The position numbers and the translations under genes were made by a program. Below the pieces are notes generated by a model. It saw nothing but the letters and a program-made list of their open reading frames with translations. It ran no database searches and was not told the DNA's origin. Positions 15,955 to 23,305 of a DNA stretch of 64,000 bases are shown here, piece after piece (position 1 is the stretch's first letter; every line of letters starts with the position of its first letter). Origin of the DNA: Bacteroidia bacterium (GTDB lineage: Bacteria > Bacteroidota > Bacteroidia > J057); contig JAWPMV010000001.1 in assembly GCA_033391075.1 (NCBI GenBank), positions 5,580,001-5,644,000 of the forward strand, read 5' to 3'.

Positions 15955-17586
15955 ATGCTCATAAGCAATCATCAAGGGCTATTAACTGGATTGGGAATAT
16001 TCCTATACCTCTGTTTGGGAAACAGCTCTCTTTTGGGGCAAAATCTTGTCCCCAATCACGACTTCAGTCAGTTTGTTCGCTGCCCTTCAAACAGAGGTCA
16101 GGTCGATCAGGCTTTCCCCTGGTATTCTCCAAATTATAAAACAACAGACTTTGCCCATACCTGCGCCGGGACTGGCTTTGCAGGGATGCCCATCAATCAC
16201 TGGGGCTTTCAGGCACCCTATATCGGAGAGGGCTACGCAGGCATACGAACCTGGCTCAATGGAGATTCACACAATCGAATGTACAGGGAGTATTTGGCCG
16301 TTCCTCTGATGGATAGCCTGGAAGCAGGAAAGATGTACAGAGCAGCTTTTTTTGTGAGCCCGGGAGATAGTTCCAAATTTGTAACTGATGACATCGGACT
16401 ATATGTTTCTCCTGATAGCATCCCTAATCTCGATCTGCTCCCCTATACTCCCCAGGTGAGAAATCCTCAGGATAATTTTTTACGCAGCATGACCTCCTGG
16501 ACCAAGATTGAAGGAAACTTTCGAGCTGAAGGCGGAGAAAAGCATCTGGTCATAGGTAATTTCTGGGACCATGATAATACCAGCGTTGACCGCAGGAATG
16601 TCGATGTAGGTTTTGAAAGCACCTATCTCTACATAGACAATGTGATATTGGAAGAATGCAATCCCGTACTTCCTGATAAACTTATCATAGCCCGTGACAG
16701 CCTCCTTTGTCCAGGCGAAATGCTTGAATTGAAGGCTATGACTTTTAGTGGGGCTTCTTATAATTGGGGGAATGGAAATACAGATAGTGTTTTCAGCATT
16801 TCCCAAACCGGAGTATACACACTAGAAATCAAAGTGGGCGGCTGTGTCTGGACAGACAGCATCCAACTCAATTCGGCAGAGATTCCTGTTTTTGACTTAG
16901 GGGCAGATACCCTGCTTTGCCAGCAAGACGTCTTAGAAATTGGATTGGAAGAAAATGTCGATAATTTTCGTTGGAATGATCGAAATCCTGATCTAAAAAG
17001 GAGCATTGAGCAGGCTGGCACCTATATATTAGAGATTGTAAAAGGAGGCTGTAGCTATAGCGACTCTATCAGCATAGCCTATGAAGCCCTTTACCAGGGG
17101 CAGGAAGAATTAGATACCCTCGTTTGTCTGGATTCTCCCGTCAATTTTATCGCCAGTTATGAAGATGCCCAATATCTATGGTCCGACCTGAGCGATAAGA
17201 ACAATTTCCAGGCGAAAGAAGCAGGCCTCTATTGGGTAGATATAAATGGGCAATGTTTTCAAGCCCGGGAATATTTCAGGCTAACTACTCAGGACTGTGG
17301 ATGTGAAAGTTTTATCCCCAATGTCTTTAGCCCAAATGGAGACGGCATTCACGATGAATTTATTCCCCAATTCAGAGAAGGGATACAGGATCTCCAGGTC
17401 GAGATATTTGACAGCTATGGGCGGATACGATTCAAAAGCAATAATCCGGAAGAATACTGGGACGGTAAATGGAAAGGCAAAGACTTGCCAGTTGGCGTAT
17501 ATTATTGGGTATTTCGTTATCGCTGTTACGGAGGAAATGACTTCCAGGAAATAGTAAAAAAAGGCTATGTAAGCCTATTAAAGTAG
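15955..17586 (+). CDS. Secreted protein with gliding-motility-type C-terminal sorting domain
   Basis: A 543-residue protein with a long hydrophobic N-terminal signal ending near SLLGQ-NLVPNHDF. Residues about 30-240 form the 'NLVPNHDFSQFVRCPS' domain often found in Bacteroidota surface proteins, probably a galactose-binding-like sandwich. Three repeats of about 80 residues follow, each with a 'tC.g..l.l......y.Ws.g......i...G.Y.v.v..g.C' pattern, which are Ig-like units. The end is the CHU_C/gliding motility-associated domain: 'CGCESFIPNVFSPNGDGIHDEF', 'VEIFDSYGRIRFKS', 'WDGKWKGKDLPVGVYYWVFRY'. It should be exported by the type IX system as a surface protein. Confidence 0.87.
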   Translation: MLISNHQGLLTGLGIFLYLCLGNSSLLGQNLVPNHDFSQFVRCPSNRGQVDQAFPWYSPNYKTTDFAHTCAGTGFAGMPINHWGFQAPYIGEGYAGIRTWLNGDSHNRMYREYLAVPLMDSLEAGKMYRAAFFVSPGDSSKFVTDDIGLYVSPDSIPNLDLLPYTPQVRNPQDNFLRSMTSWTKIEGNFRAEGGEKHLVIGNFWDHDNTSVDRRNVDVGFESTYLYIDNVILEECNPVLPDKLIIARDSLLCPGEMLELKAMTFSGASYNWGNGNTDSVFSISQTGVYTLEIKVGGCVWTDSIQLNSAEIPVFDLGADTLLCQQDVLEIGLEENVDNFRWNDRNPDLKRSIEQAGTYILEIVKGGCSYSDSISIAYEALYQGQEELDTLVCLDSPVNFIASYEDAQYLWSDLSDKNNFQAKEAGLYWVDINGQCFQAREYFRLTTQDCGCESFIPNVFSPNGDGIHDEFIPQFREGIQDLQVEIFDSYGRIRFKSNNPEEYWDGKWKGKDLPVGVYYWVFRYRCYGGNDFQEIVKKGYVSLLK

Positions 17587-17616
17587 CTTCCAGGGCCTAA
17601 TCTGCCAGAAGGTTTT

Positions 17617-17660
17617 TATTTTTGTAAACATATTTCTACATTTGTAGAAACAATTTTACA
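17617..17660 (+). promoter_or_regulatory. Promoter -7 element and nested BlaI operator dyads
   Basis: TATTTTTG at 17617-17624 matches the Bacteroidota -7 element. It is followed by TTTCTACA-TT-TGTAGAAA (17633-17650), which contains TACA/TGTA half-sites like those of BlaI/MecI operators. An outer dyad, TGTAAA (17623-17628) and TTTACA (17655-17660), is centred on the same point. A bound BlaI-type dimer would cover the promoter and the start region, so the pair at 17669-19482 is expected to be autoregulated. Positions and dyads are seen directly; the binding protein is inferred. Confidence 0.7.
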
Positions 17661-17668
17661 TAAATAGA

Positions 17669-18037
17669 ATGAAACTGCCTGAAAAAGAAGAACAAGTCAT
17701 GAGCTATCTCTGGAAGCTCAAAAAGGCATTCATGAAGGATTTACTGGAAGCGTATCCAGATCCCAAGCCTTCTCCCAGCACCCTTGCCACCCACCTCAAA
17801 AGGCTTCAACAAAAGGAAGCTGTTGACTTCAAGACCTATGGGAGTGTGAGAGAATATTATCCTCTCATTTCTCGGGATGAATACTTCTCGGGCAAGATCA
17901 AACAAGTGATCAACAACTTTTTTGATGGATCGAAACTGGCCTTCGCCTCCTTCTTCACTTCTGAAACAGCCCTGAGTGAAGAAGAAATACTGGAGCTAAA
18001 GAAAATGTTGGATGAAAAGCTAAACTCTCAAAAGTAA
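17669..18037 (+). CDS. BlaI/MecI/CopY-family transcriptional repressor
   Basis: A 122-residue winged-helix repressor: 'LPEKEEQVMSYLWKLKKAFMKDLLEAYPDPKPSPSTLATHLKRLQQKEAVDFKTYG' gives the helix-turn-helix and wing, and the C-terminal part ('FFDGSKLAFASFFTSE...LSEEEILELKKMLDEK') is the dimerisation helix set. These repressors bind TACA/TGTA dyads and are cleaved when a membrane M56 partner is activated. The partner gene follows directly with a one-base overlap (stop TAA shares its last A with the ATG at 18037). A matching operator lies 19 bases upstream. No beta-lactamase is nearby, so the signal is probably not a beta-lactam. Confidence 0.92.
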   Translation: MKLPEKEEQVMSYLWKLKKAFMKDLLEAYPDPKPSPSTLATHLKRLQQKEAVDFKTYGSVREYYPLISRDEYFSGKIKQVINNFFDGSKLAFASFFTSETALSEEEILELKKMLDEKLNSQK

Positions 18038-19482
18038 TGGCTATTTACCTGCTAAAAACTATGATCTTGATGGCCCTTTTCTGGGGCTTTTATCAGCTTG
18101 TATTGCGGAAAGAGAAGATGCTGAAATTTAATCGCTTTTTCCTGCTCTTTTCTATAACGGCTTCCTTTCTAATTCCTTTCTGGATAATCAGCACCAGCTA
18201 TCGTAATATCTCAAGCTCATCTACTCCTAGCGCGGAAATGGAGAGCTGGACCTCGATGGAAGTCATAGAGACAAGTTCTATGATAAGCTGGGAAAGTTTT
18301 TTGGGAGGAATTTATGCTATGGGGGTATTCCTCATGCTGATTCGATTTGGGAAGAAACTGTATCCAATCCTCCAAAGGATTCGAGAGGGTAAGCAAATCA
18401 GGAAAGAAGGATACATACAAATCCTTCACTCCAATACACAGCAGGCATTTAGTTTCCTCCACTTCATTTTCCTCCCGACATCAGAGAATACAAAGCTATT
18501 GCTTCAACATGAATTGGCCCATGTGAAACAAAAACATAGCCTGGACATTCTTTGGGTTGAATTCCTGCATTGTCTTGCCTGGTTCAATCCCATGATCATC
18601 CCATTGAAAAGAGCCATCCGATTAAATCATGAATTTCTGGCAGATCAGTCGGTTACCAGGGAGTTACATTCACCAGAACCTTATGTACAGCTCATCTTGC
18701 AAAAAGCATCTGCTCCAAGGGCTTCTATGCTCGTTAGTCCTCTGAACATGGGGCAAACCCGAGAAAGATTTGAAATGATATTCACCTCTAATAATAAAGT
18801 CATGAAAATGCTCAAACAACTTCTATGCATCCTCTTCATCCTCGCTTCTTGCCAGTTATTTGGTAGAGAACACATCGTTTGGCAAAGCGAAAGTCCTCTG
18901 TCTGAGAATTCTCTTTCTGTTGAAGCCCTTTCCTCAGAGGGAAATGATGAAGTATTTAAAGATTTGAATATGGAAGACGGCGGTATGATGCTGTATGTGG
19001 AAGTTGAGGGTCGAAAAGGCCGTTATATACTCGGATGGGTTGTGGGAGAGTCCAAAGTAAGATTCCTCAATGAGGCAGGAGAATGGACGAGCAAAATCTG
19101 TAAAGAGCTGAGTCAAGCAGAACGCGAATGGTTTTGGAATTTGGAGGTATCAAAAGCCCAGGTCTTTCGCAAAGTTATAGCCTTCAAAGAACCCACGCCA
19201 GAGCAAATGAAGGATTTTCAAAATCCGGAGAAATACGGACTTTGGCTCAATGGGAAAAGAACCCCTAATCATGAACTTGGCAATTTTAGTCCAGATAAAA
19301 TTCATAGCTTCAATTATAGCGAACTCAAAAAAAATGCGGCCCACTATGGCCAGTATACCTATCATCTGACCGTAGAAACCAAAGGATATATTGCTAGAAA
19401 ATATTCTACAGATAAGGGTGGAAATTGGGAAGATGTTTACCTAAAAGAAAAAGACCACTACAAAAAACACTTTAAGAAATAA
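18037..19482 (+). CDS. M56-family membrane metallopeptidase (BlaR1-like sensor)
   Basis: A 481-residue protein. About three N-terminal membrane helices (around residues 1-110) precede the cytoplasm-facing zinc protease motif LLQHELAHVKQKHS (HExxH near residue 157), with a downstream 'NHEFLADQSV' supplying the third ligand. Another hydrophobic segment follows near residue 265 ('MLKQLLCILFILASCQLFG'). The C-terminal 200 residues are outside-facing and do not show a penicillin-binding domain, unlike classical BlaR1. The partner BlaI-type repressor is encoded immediately upstream with overlapping codons. The likely role is to sense an envelope signal and destroy the repressor. A terminator follows at 19505-19541. 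Confidence 0.88.
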   Translation: MAIYLLKTMILMALFWGFYQLVLRKEKMLKFNRFFLLFSITASFLIPFWIISTSYRNISSSSTPSAEMESWTSMEVIETSSMISWESFLGGIYAMGVFLMLIRFGKKLYPILQRIREGKQIRKEGYIQILHSNTQQAFSFLHFIFLPTSENTKLLLQHELAHVKQKHSLDILWVEFLHCLAWFNPMIIPLKRAIRLNHEFLADQSVTRELHSPEPYVQLILQKASAPRASMLVSPLNMGQTRERFEMIFTSNNKVMKMLKQLLCILFILASCQLFGREHIVWQSESPLSENSLSVEALSSEGNDEVFKDLNMEDGGMMLYVEVEGRKGRYILGWVVGESKVRFLNEAGEWTSKICKELSQAEREWFWNLEVSKAQVFRKVIAFKEPTPEQMKDFQNPEKYGLWLNGKRTPNHELGNFSPDKIHSFNYSELKKNAAHYGQYTYHLTVETKGYIARKYSTDKGGNWEDVYLKEKDHYKKHFKK

Positions 19483-19504
19483 GGACATATAAATCGAAAC
19501 AAGT

Positions 19505-19541
19505 AGCGATCTGGTAGCAATTATCAGATCGCTTTTCTTTT
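19505..19541 (+). terminator. Rho-independent terminator after the M56 gene
   Basis: AGCGATCTG (19505-19513) and CAGATCGCT (19525-19533) form a perfect 9-bp stem with an 11-base loop, followed by TTTTCTTTT. It lies between the M56 gene and the BtuF-like gene. Confidence 0.85.
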
Positions 19542-19561
19542 AGAGTGGCAGGGGAATTAAC

Positions 19562-20386
19562 TTGCATCTCAAAAGCAAAAAGCTTGTGCGAGGACCTCAA
19601 AGAATCATAGCCCTTACAGAAGAAACTACCGAATGGCTCTACCTGCTCGGAGAGCAGGATCGATTAGTGGGGATCAGCGCTTATACAGAAAGGCCTGTAC
19701 AAGCCAAAGCAGAAAAGCCTGTAGTTTCCGCATATATCGGAGGCAGTGTAAAAAAGATCAAGGCCCTCAAACCAGATTTGGTGATCGGATTTTCGGATGT
19801 ACAGGCGGAATTGGCCAGGGAGCTTATTACAGAAAATCTGCAAGTACTCATTACCAATCAGCGATCCGTTGAGGATATTTTTGGCGTACTGGAGATGATG
19901 GCGAGAATAATAGGTGCAGAGGAAAAGGCAGAAAAACTCCTGGGAGGGTTTCGGAATAAGCTTCTTCAAAGAACTGAAGAGAGGAAAGCAAGAAGCTACA
20001 GGCCCAAAGTTTATTTTGAGGAATGGGATGAGCCTGCCATAAGTGCGATAGAATGGGTAAGTGAATTAGTAGAAATGGCCGGAGGCGATCCCATTTTTGC
20101 GGATCGGGCGAAAGGAAAAGCCTCCAAAGAGCGCTATGTCAAGCATCAGGAAGTTCTGGATAGGAATCCCGATATATTTATAGCTTGTTGGTGTGGAAAG
20201 CCTTTGGATAAAGAGGCGGTCCTAAGCAGGGAGGGCTATAAAGATATTCCCGCGATCAAGCATCAGCATATCTACGAAATGGATCCAGCCATCATCCTGC
20301 AACCCGGACCCGCTTGTTTGACAGATGGTTTTCGTGAGCTTTGCCGGATCATAGATGAGGTATATGAAAAACAGATGCATAGCTAA
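19562..20386 (+). CDS. BtuF-like substrate-binding-fold protein without signal peptide
   Basis: A 274-residue class III periplasmic-binding-protein fold of the cobalamin/siderophore group: 'RIIALTEETTEWLYLLGEQDRLVGIS', 'KKIKALKPDLVIGFSDVQ', 'PKVYFEEWDEP', and 'AGGDPIFAD' occur in the order seen in BtuF. No ATG opens the frame: the best start is TTG at 19562, preceded by AGGGG, or GTG at 19586; a stop at 19541 prevents a longer reading. The N terminus is polar and has no signal peptide or lipobox, which is odd for a transport binding protein. No permease or ATPase gene is adjacent. It may be a cytoplasmic corrinoid- or metal-binding protein, or a gene that lost its signal. Confidence 0.78.
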   Translation: MHLKSKKLVRGPQRIIALTEETTEWLYLLGEQDRLVGISAYTERPVQAKAEKPVVSAYIGGSVKKIKALKPDLVIGFSDVQAELARELITENLQVLITNQRSVEDIFGVLEMMARIIGAEEKAEKLLGGFRNKLLQRTEERKARSYRPKVYFEEWDEPAISAIEWVSELVEMAGGDPIFADRAKGKASKERYVKHQEVLDRNPDIFIACWCGKPLDKEAVLSREGYKDIPAIKHQHIYEMDPAIILQPGPACLTDGFRELCRIIDEVYEKQMHS

Positions 20387-20431
20387 GCTTCATCTTGTCT
20401 TCATTTTCGACCTCTTTCCCCTACTGAATCT

Positions 20432-20605
20432 TCACAATTCCTTAAAAATCGCATAAATGCGGTCAGGAGATAAGTCCGTAATTTTATTATGGGTTTGGGA
20501 GAGCATTCTGACATATCCAGGATTCATTCCTTTAATCTTCTTTATCACTCTCACTTCATGCGGCTGAAGCTCCTGCTTCGGTCGTTTCTTTTTGGAAATA
20601 AGTAA
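20432..20605 (-). pseudogene. Coding remnant of unknown family
   Basis: Reading leftward, an open frame of 57 codons with no start codon at its head ends in TGA at 20432-20434. It contains a well-ordered basic/helical sequence ('PHEVRVIKKIKGMNPGYVRM', 'ITDLSPDRIYAIFKEL') that looks like real protein. Just upstream, in another frame (about 20618-20704), is another plausible stretch beginning MSPGAIDIPLPKDEF and ending in tandem TAA stops. Together they suggest a small gene broken by stops and frameshifts. I do not recognise the family. The region 20387-20714 has no intact gene. Confidence 0.4.
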
Positions 20606-20789
20606 TTATTATTCCGAGCCCAGTCCTGGAAACTCTTTCTTCAGCTGATATCTTGAAAACTCATCTTTGGGAAGGGGAATATCAATAGCCCCTGGAGACA
20701 TAAAGGTTTATGCCTCATTGAGCTGCTATTTCCATCGAATTCTGAACTTCCACCAAATCCACCCTTTCCCCATCCATATAAGCGACTAC

Positions 20790-21383
20790 TCAGGCATCTT
20801 TCACACCCAGTTTTCTGATCAGATCCCTAAACTCCAATGAAGCTTCATATTGACGGAAGCTTCCCAATACATATTTATTATAATTATCTACCTCTTCAAC
20901 CAAAAACATATCCGGCTCAAAAGGAAAGGCCGGCAAGGCTTCATCTTCCAACATTCCAATCTGTACCCGATAAAGCAGGCCTTGCTGCTCTCTTTCGGAT
21001 TCCAGGGACAGGTAGGCCTCCTTCAACATAGATCTTGAACTGGCAAGTTGCTTTTTAAGTTGGGCGATTTCTTTTTCTTTGGAAAGATTGATTTCCGCAA
21101 CCTTATTCAACTTATCTGTCATAAAGGCCAATTCTATATTCTTTTCTTCCAGCAATTGATCCCTGCTTTCCAGTTCCATCTCTTTATTTCTACTTCTTTC
21201 AACCGCATCCTGCAGAGATACTTCCAATTCTTCTATTTCACCCGTCAACTGAGTAACAGTTGGTAGGCGTTGTTTCCTTTGCCTGTTTTCATACCATTCA
21301 GAAATAAAAAGCAGAAGAATAAGGCCGCCAAAGATCATAAGCATAGCAGCCCAGAAGTTGCGATTGTAGAAGTATTTTTCCAT
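20790..21383 (-). CDS. Membrane-anchored coiled-coil protein with truncated SPOR-like domain
   Basis: The 197-residue product starts at MEKYFYNRNF (an in-frame upstream start at 21467 adds 28 unlikely residues). One membrane helix (about residues 10-32) is followed by a coiled coil (about 45-125) and a SPOR-like end: 'YRVQIGMLEDEALPAFPFEP' and 'NKYVLGSFRQYEASLEFRDLIRKLGVKDA'. The TGA at 20790-20792 falls inside the domain: the same frame continues with VVAYMDGERVDLVEVQNS for 24 codons to a TGA at 20715-20717, exactly where SPOR domains read '(D)A(F/W/Y)VVAY..G.R'. A Trp codon (TGG) mutated to TGA would explain it. The intact protein would bind denuded peptidoglycan glycans at the division site or envelope. 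Confidence 0.75.
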   Translation of the reverse strand: MEKYFYNRNFWAAMLMIFGGLILLLFISEWYENRQRKQRLPTVTQLTGEIEELEVSLQDAVERSRNKEMELESRDQLLEEKNIELAFMTDKLNKVAEINLSKEKEIAQLKKQLASSRSMLKEAYLSLESEREQQGLLYRVQIGMLEDEALPAFPFEPDMFLVEEVDNYNKYVLGSFRQYEASLEFRDLIRKLGVKDA

Positions 21384-21436
21384 TTGTGTCTGTTCTTTCT
21401 TTTGGGATAAACAGAAGGGAGAGAAGTCACAATAAA

Positions 21437-21463
21437 CTCCTCTGCCTTTATGCGACAGAGGAG
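21437..21463 (-). terminator. Hairpin after the TonB-C-like gene
   Basis: CTCCTCTG (21437-21444) and CAGAGGAG (21456-21463) pair perfectly. Read on the minus strand it lies 36 bases after the stop at 21499 and is followed by TTTATTG, a weak T tract. Confidence 0.5.
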
Positions 21464-21498
21464 ACACTCATGTACTAATACTATTTAGCTTTTCCCGA

Positions 21499-21915
21499 TT
21501 AATGCCTTAACCTGAATCGGAAAGGGAGACTTATTTTGGCTTTGACTGCTTTTCCATTTCGCATAGCAGCCTTAAATCGAAGTTGAGACAGATATGGTTC
21601 TATTTCCTTCATGAACATGGGAGAGGCTTTGCCCAGCACTTTATGACTGTGATAGCGGCCCTGCTCATCAACCATCACGGATATTTTGATATCGGCTTCT
21701 ATCCCGGCTTCCATAGCAACTTTGGGATAAGGAACCTTTTGGGCGATTTCTTTAAAATTTAGGGGAATCGGGTACCAGGCTTCATCTGAGTCATTAGCAG
21801 TTTCTACTACTTTTACTTCCGGAGAATCCGTTGAAAGGGCAATATTTTGCGCCTGCATCTGAGGAATAAACAAAATGCTAAGCAAGAGGGCGAAAAATTT
21901 TAAGGACGATTTCAT
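21499..21915 (-). CDS. Secreted TonB C-terminal-like protein
   Basis: A 138-residue protein with a signal peptide (MKSSLKFFALLLSILFIPQMQAQ). The mature part ends in a TonB-C-like fold: 'VPYPKVAMEAGIEADIKISVMVDEQGRYHSHKVLGKA', 'EIEPYLSQLRFKAAMRNGKAVKAKISLPFRFRL', following the usual 'YP..A...gieG.v.v...vd..G.v....V.......l' pattern. There is no N-terminal membrane anchor or proline-rich spacer, so it is not a complete TonB. Free periplasmic proteins of this type are frequent in Bacteroidota, with unclear roles. It is probably transcribed alone; a hairpin follows. Confidence 0.75.
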   Translation of the reverse strand: MKSSLKFFALLLSILFIPQMQAQNIALSTDSPEVKVVETANDSDEAWYPIPLNFKEIAQKVPYPKVAMEAGIEADIKISVMVDEQGRYHSHKVLGKASPMFMKEIEPYLSQLRFKAAMRNGKAVKAKISLPFRFRLRH

Positions 21916-22014
21916 AATAATTTTGTTTGTTAAGATTGATACAAAGCTATTATGAGTGCCCCCTATGGCACATGAGGGCAGGCAGGGAAATCCCTGGGGT
22001 CCAAACCCTAATGC

Positions 22015-22050
22015 AAAAAAGAGCCCTCCTGAAGACAGAAGGACTCTTTT
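22015..22050 (-). terminator. Terminator after the fasciclin gene
   Basis: On the minus strand GAGTCCTTCT...AGGAGGGCTC forms a stem followed by TTTTTT. The A run on the other side makes it look bidirectional. It lies 29 bases past the fasciclin stop. Confidence 0.75.
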
Positions 22051-22078
22051 ATATATGTTAAAGGGTATACACCCGCTA

Positions 22079-23023
22079 CTAGGGTAGCAATACAGTGCTT
22101 ACAACATGTACAACTCCATTGGTACCTTGAACATCTGTCAATACGATGTCTACAGACTGTCCACTTGTAGTTTCCAGCTTAGCACCATTTGAAAGATCTG
22201 TAGTGAAAGTTCCGCCCAAAGCAGTGATGTCCTGGTTGTCAGTCAACTGATCAGCCTGAACATTAGCTCCACTTACTACGTGGTAGTTCAATACAGCTTC
22301 TAAAGTTGCTACAGGAATATCGTCGAGGGTGTTCCACTCATTGTTAGAATCAAGCAGGTCAGCGAAAGCCTGGTTGGTTGGAGCAAATACTGTGAAAGGT
22401 CCATTTCCAGTCAATACTGAAACATAGTCAGTTGTCAGGTCAGCTCTAGTCAAAGCAGCTACCAGGATAGAGAAGTCGCTATTGTTCAAAGCGAGGTTCA
22501 CTACATTTGGAGGAAGCATAACTTCGTCGATGATGTGTACAACTCCATTTGAAGCTTCATTGTCAGTAGAGCTAGGAGAAGCAGAACCGTTGAAGTTTAC
22601 TCCATTGCTGATATCAACCTGAAGAGAAAGAGGCTCATCGTTTGGACCTTTAGCCAAAGTAGGAACATAGGTATTGCTCAGATCAGCCGCTCTTACTCCA
22701 CCTTCGATTACGTGGAACAACAATACATTGGTCAAAAGATCAATGTCGATGTCTTCTAGTGAATTCCAGGCAGGATTAGAATCAAGCAATGCCTGAAAAG
22801 CAGTGTTTGTTGGTGCGAAAACAGTTTTTGTTCCAGCAGCTTCAAGTGCTGATACCAGATTGGCTCTCTGAAGAGCAGCAACCAAAGAACTTAATTCGGG
22901 GGCATCCAGGGCCAACTCAACGATATTGGGAGTAGCTGGAGTAGGAACTTCCTCCTCACAAGCGGTAAAACTAAATAGCCCAAATACCAGAAGGCCGATT
23001 GTCATTAATTTTGCTAGACGCAT
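22079..23023 (-). CDS. Lipoprotein with two fasciclin (FAS1) domains
   Basis: A 314-residue lipoprotein (lipobox SFTAC, Cys22) carrying two tandem FAS1 domains, about residues 34-170 and 172-314. Each opens with 'NIVELALDAPELSSLVAALQRANL' or 'NVVNLALNNSDFSILVAALTRADL', has the H1 motif '(K)TVFAPTNTAFQALLDSN' or 'FTVFAPTNQAFADLLDSN', and closes with 'NGVVHIIDEVMLPP' or 'NGVVHVVSTVLLP'. FAS1 domains mediate cell adhesion or polymer contact; in Bacteroidota they are common surface lipoproteins. The gene is monocistronic. In its 282-bp upstream region lies a TGTAAA-TT-TTTACA dyad (23190-23203) of unknown meaning. Confidence 0.92.
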   Translation of the reverse strand: MRLAKLMTIGLLVFGLFSFTACEEEVPTPATPNIVELALDAPELSSLVAALQRANLVSALEAAGTKTVFAPTNTAFQALLDSNPAWNSLEDIDIDLLTNVLLFHVIEGGVRAADLSNTYVPTLAKGPNDEPLSLQVDISNGVNFNGSASPSSTDNEASNGVVHIIDEVMLPPNVVNLALNNSDFSILVAALTRADLTTDYVSVLTGNGPFTVFAPTNQAFADLLDSNNEWNTLDDIPVATLEAVLNYHVVSGANVQADQLTDNQDITALGGTFTTDLSNGAKLETTSGQSVDIVLTDVQGTNGVVHVVSTVLLP

Positions 23024-23246
23024 GGTTTATTTGTTTTTAAAGTTTATAAAGTTTCGTAATAACAGTGCTTCTAACAGCGGCTATCCGAATCTTGTTTCAA
23101 CCCATGCCTATATTTTCGTCTGACTGCATTTTGGGGCATTTCAGAATCCCTAAACCCAAACACATATTAAATCCTGACAATCAGTTATTTGTAAATTTTT
23201 ACAGATTTATTTCATCCTAAATCGGAGAAAATCTATAGCAAAAACA

Positions 23247-23291
23247 CAGGCTCCGACTCAGTTTTTAATCACTGAATCGGAGCCTGGTTTT
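23247..23291 (-). terminator. Bidirectional terminator after the second sulfatase gene
   Basis: CAGGCTCCGA-C-TCAGT (23247-23262) pairs with ACTGA-A-TCGGAGCCTG (23271-23286), a 15-bp stem with one mismatch. It is flanked by TTTTT on the plus strand and TGTTTTTGC on the minus strand. It lies 15 bases past the sulfatase stop. Confidence 0.85.
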
Positions 23292-23305
23292 TCAATAATT
23301 CAGCC

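Noticed and set aside
17669-19482. Beta-lactam resistance regulation
   Set aside because: No beta-lactamase or penicillin-binding protein gene is adjacent and the M56 protein has no transpeptidase-like sensor domain.
20715-20792. TGA recoded as an amino acid (selenocysteine or tryptophan) in the SPOR gene
   Set aside because: TGA ends other intact genes here, such as those at 2722-3645 and 30219-30887, and no SECIS-like element or Sec machinery was seen; a nonsense mutation is simpler.
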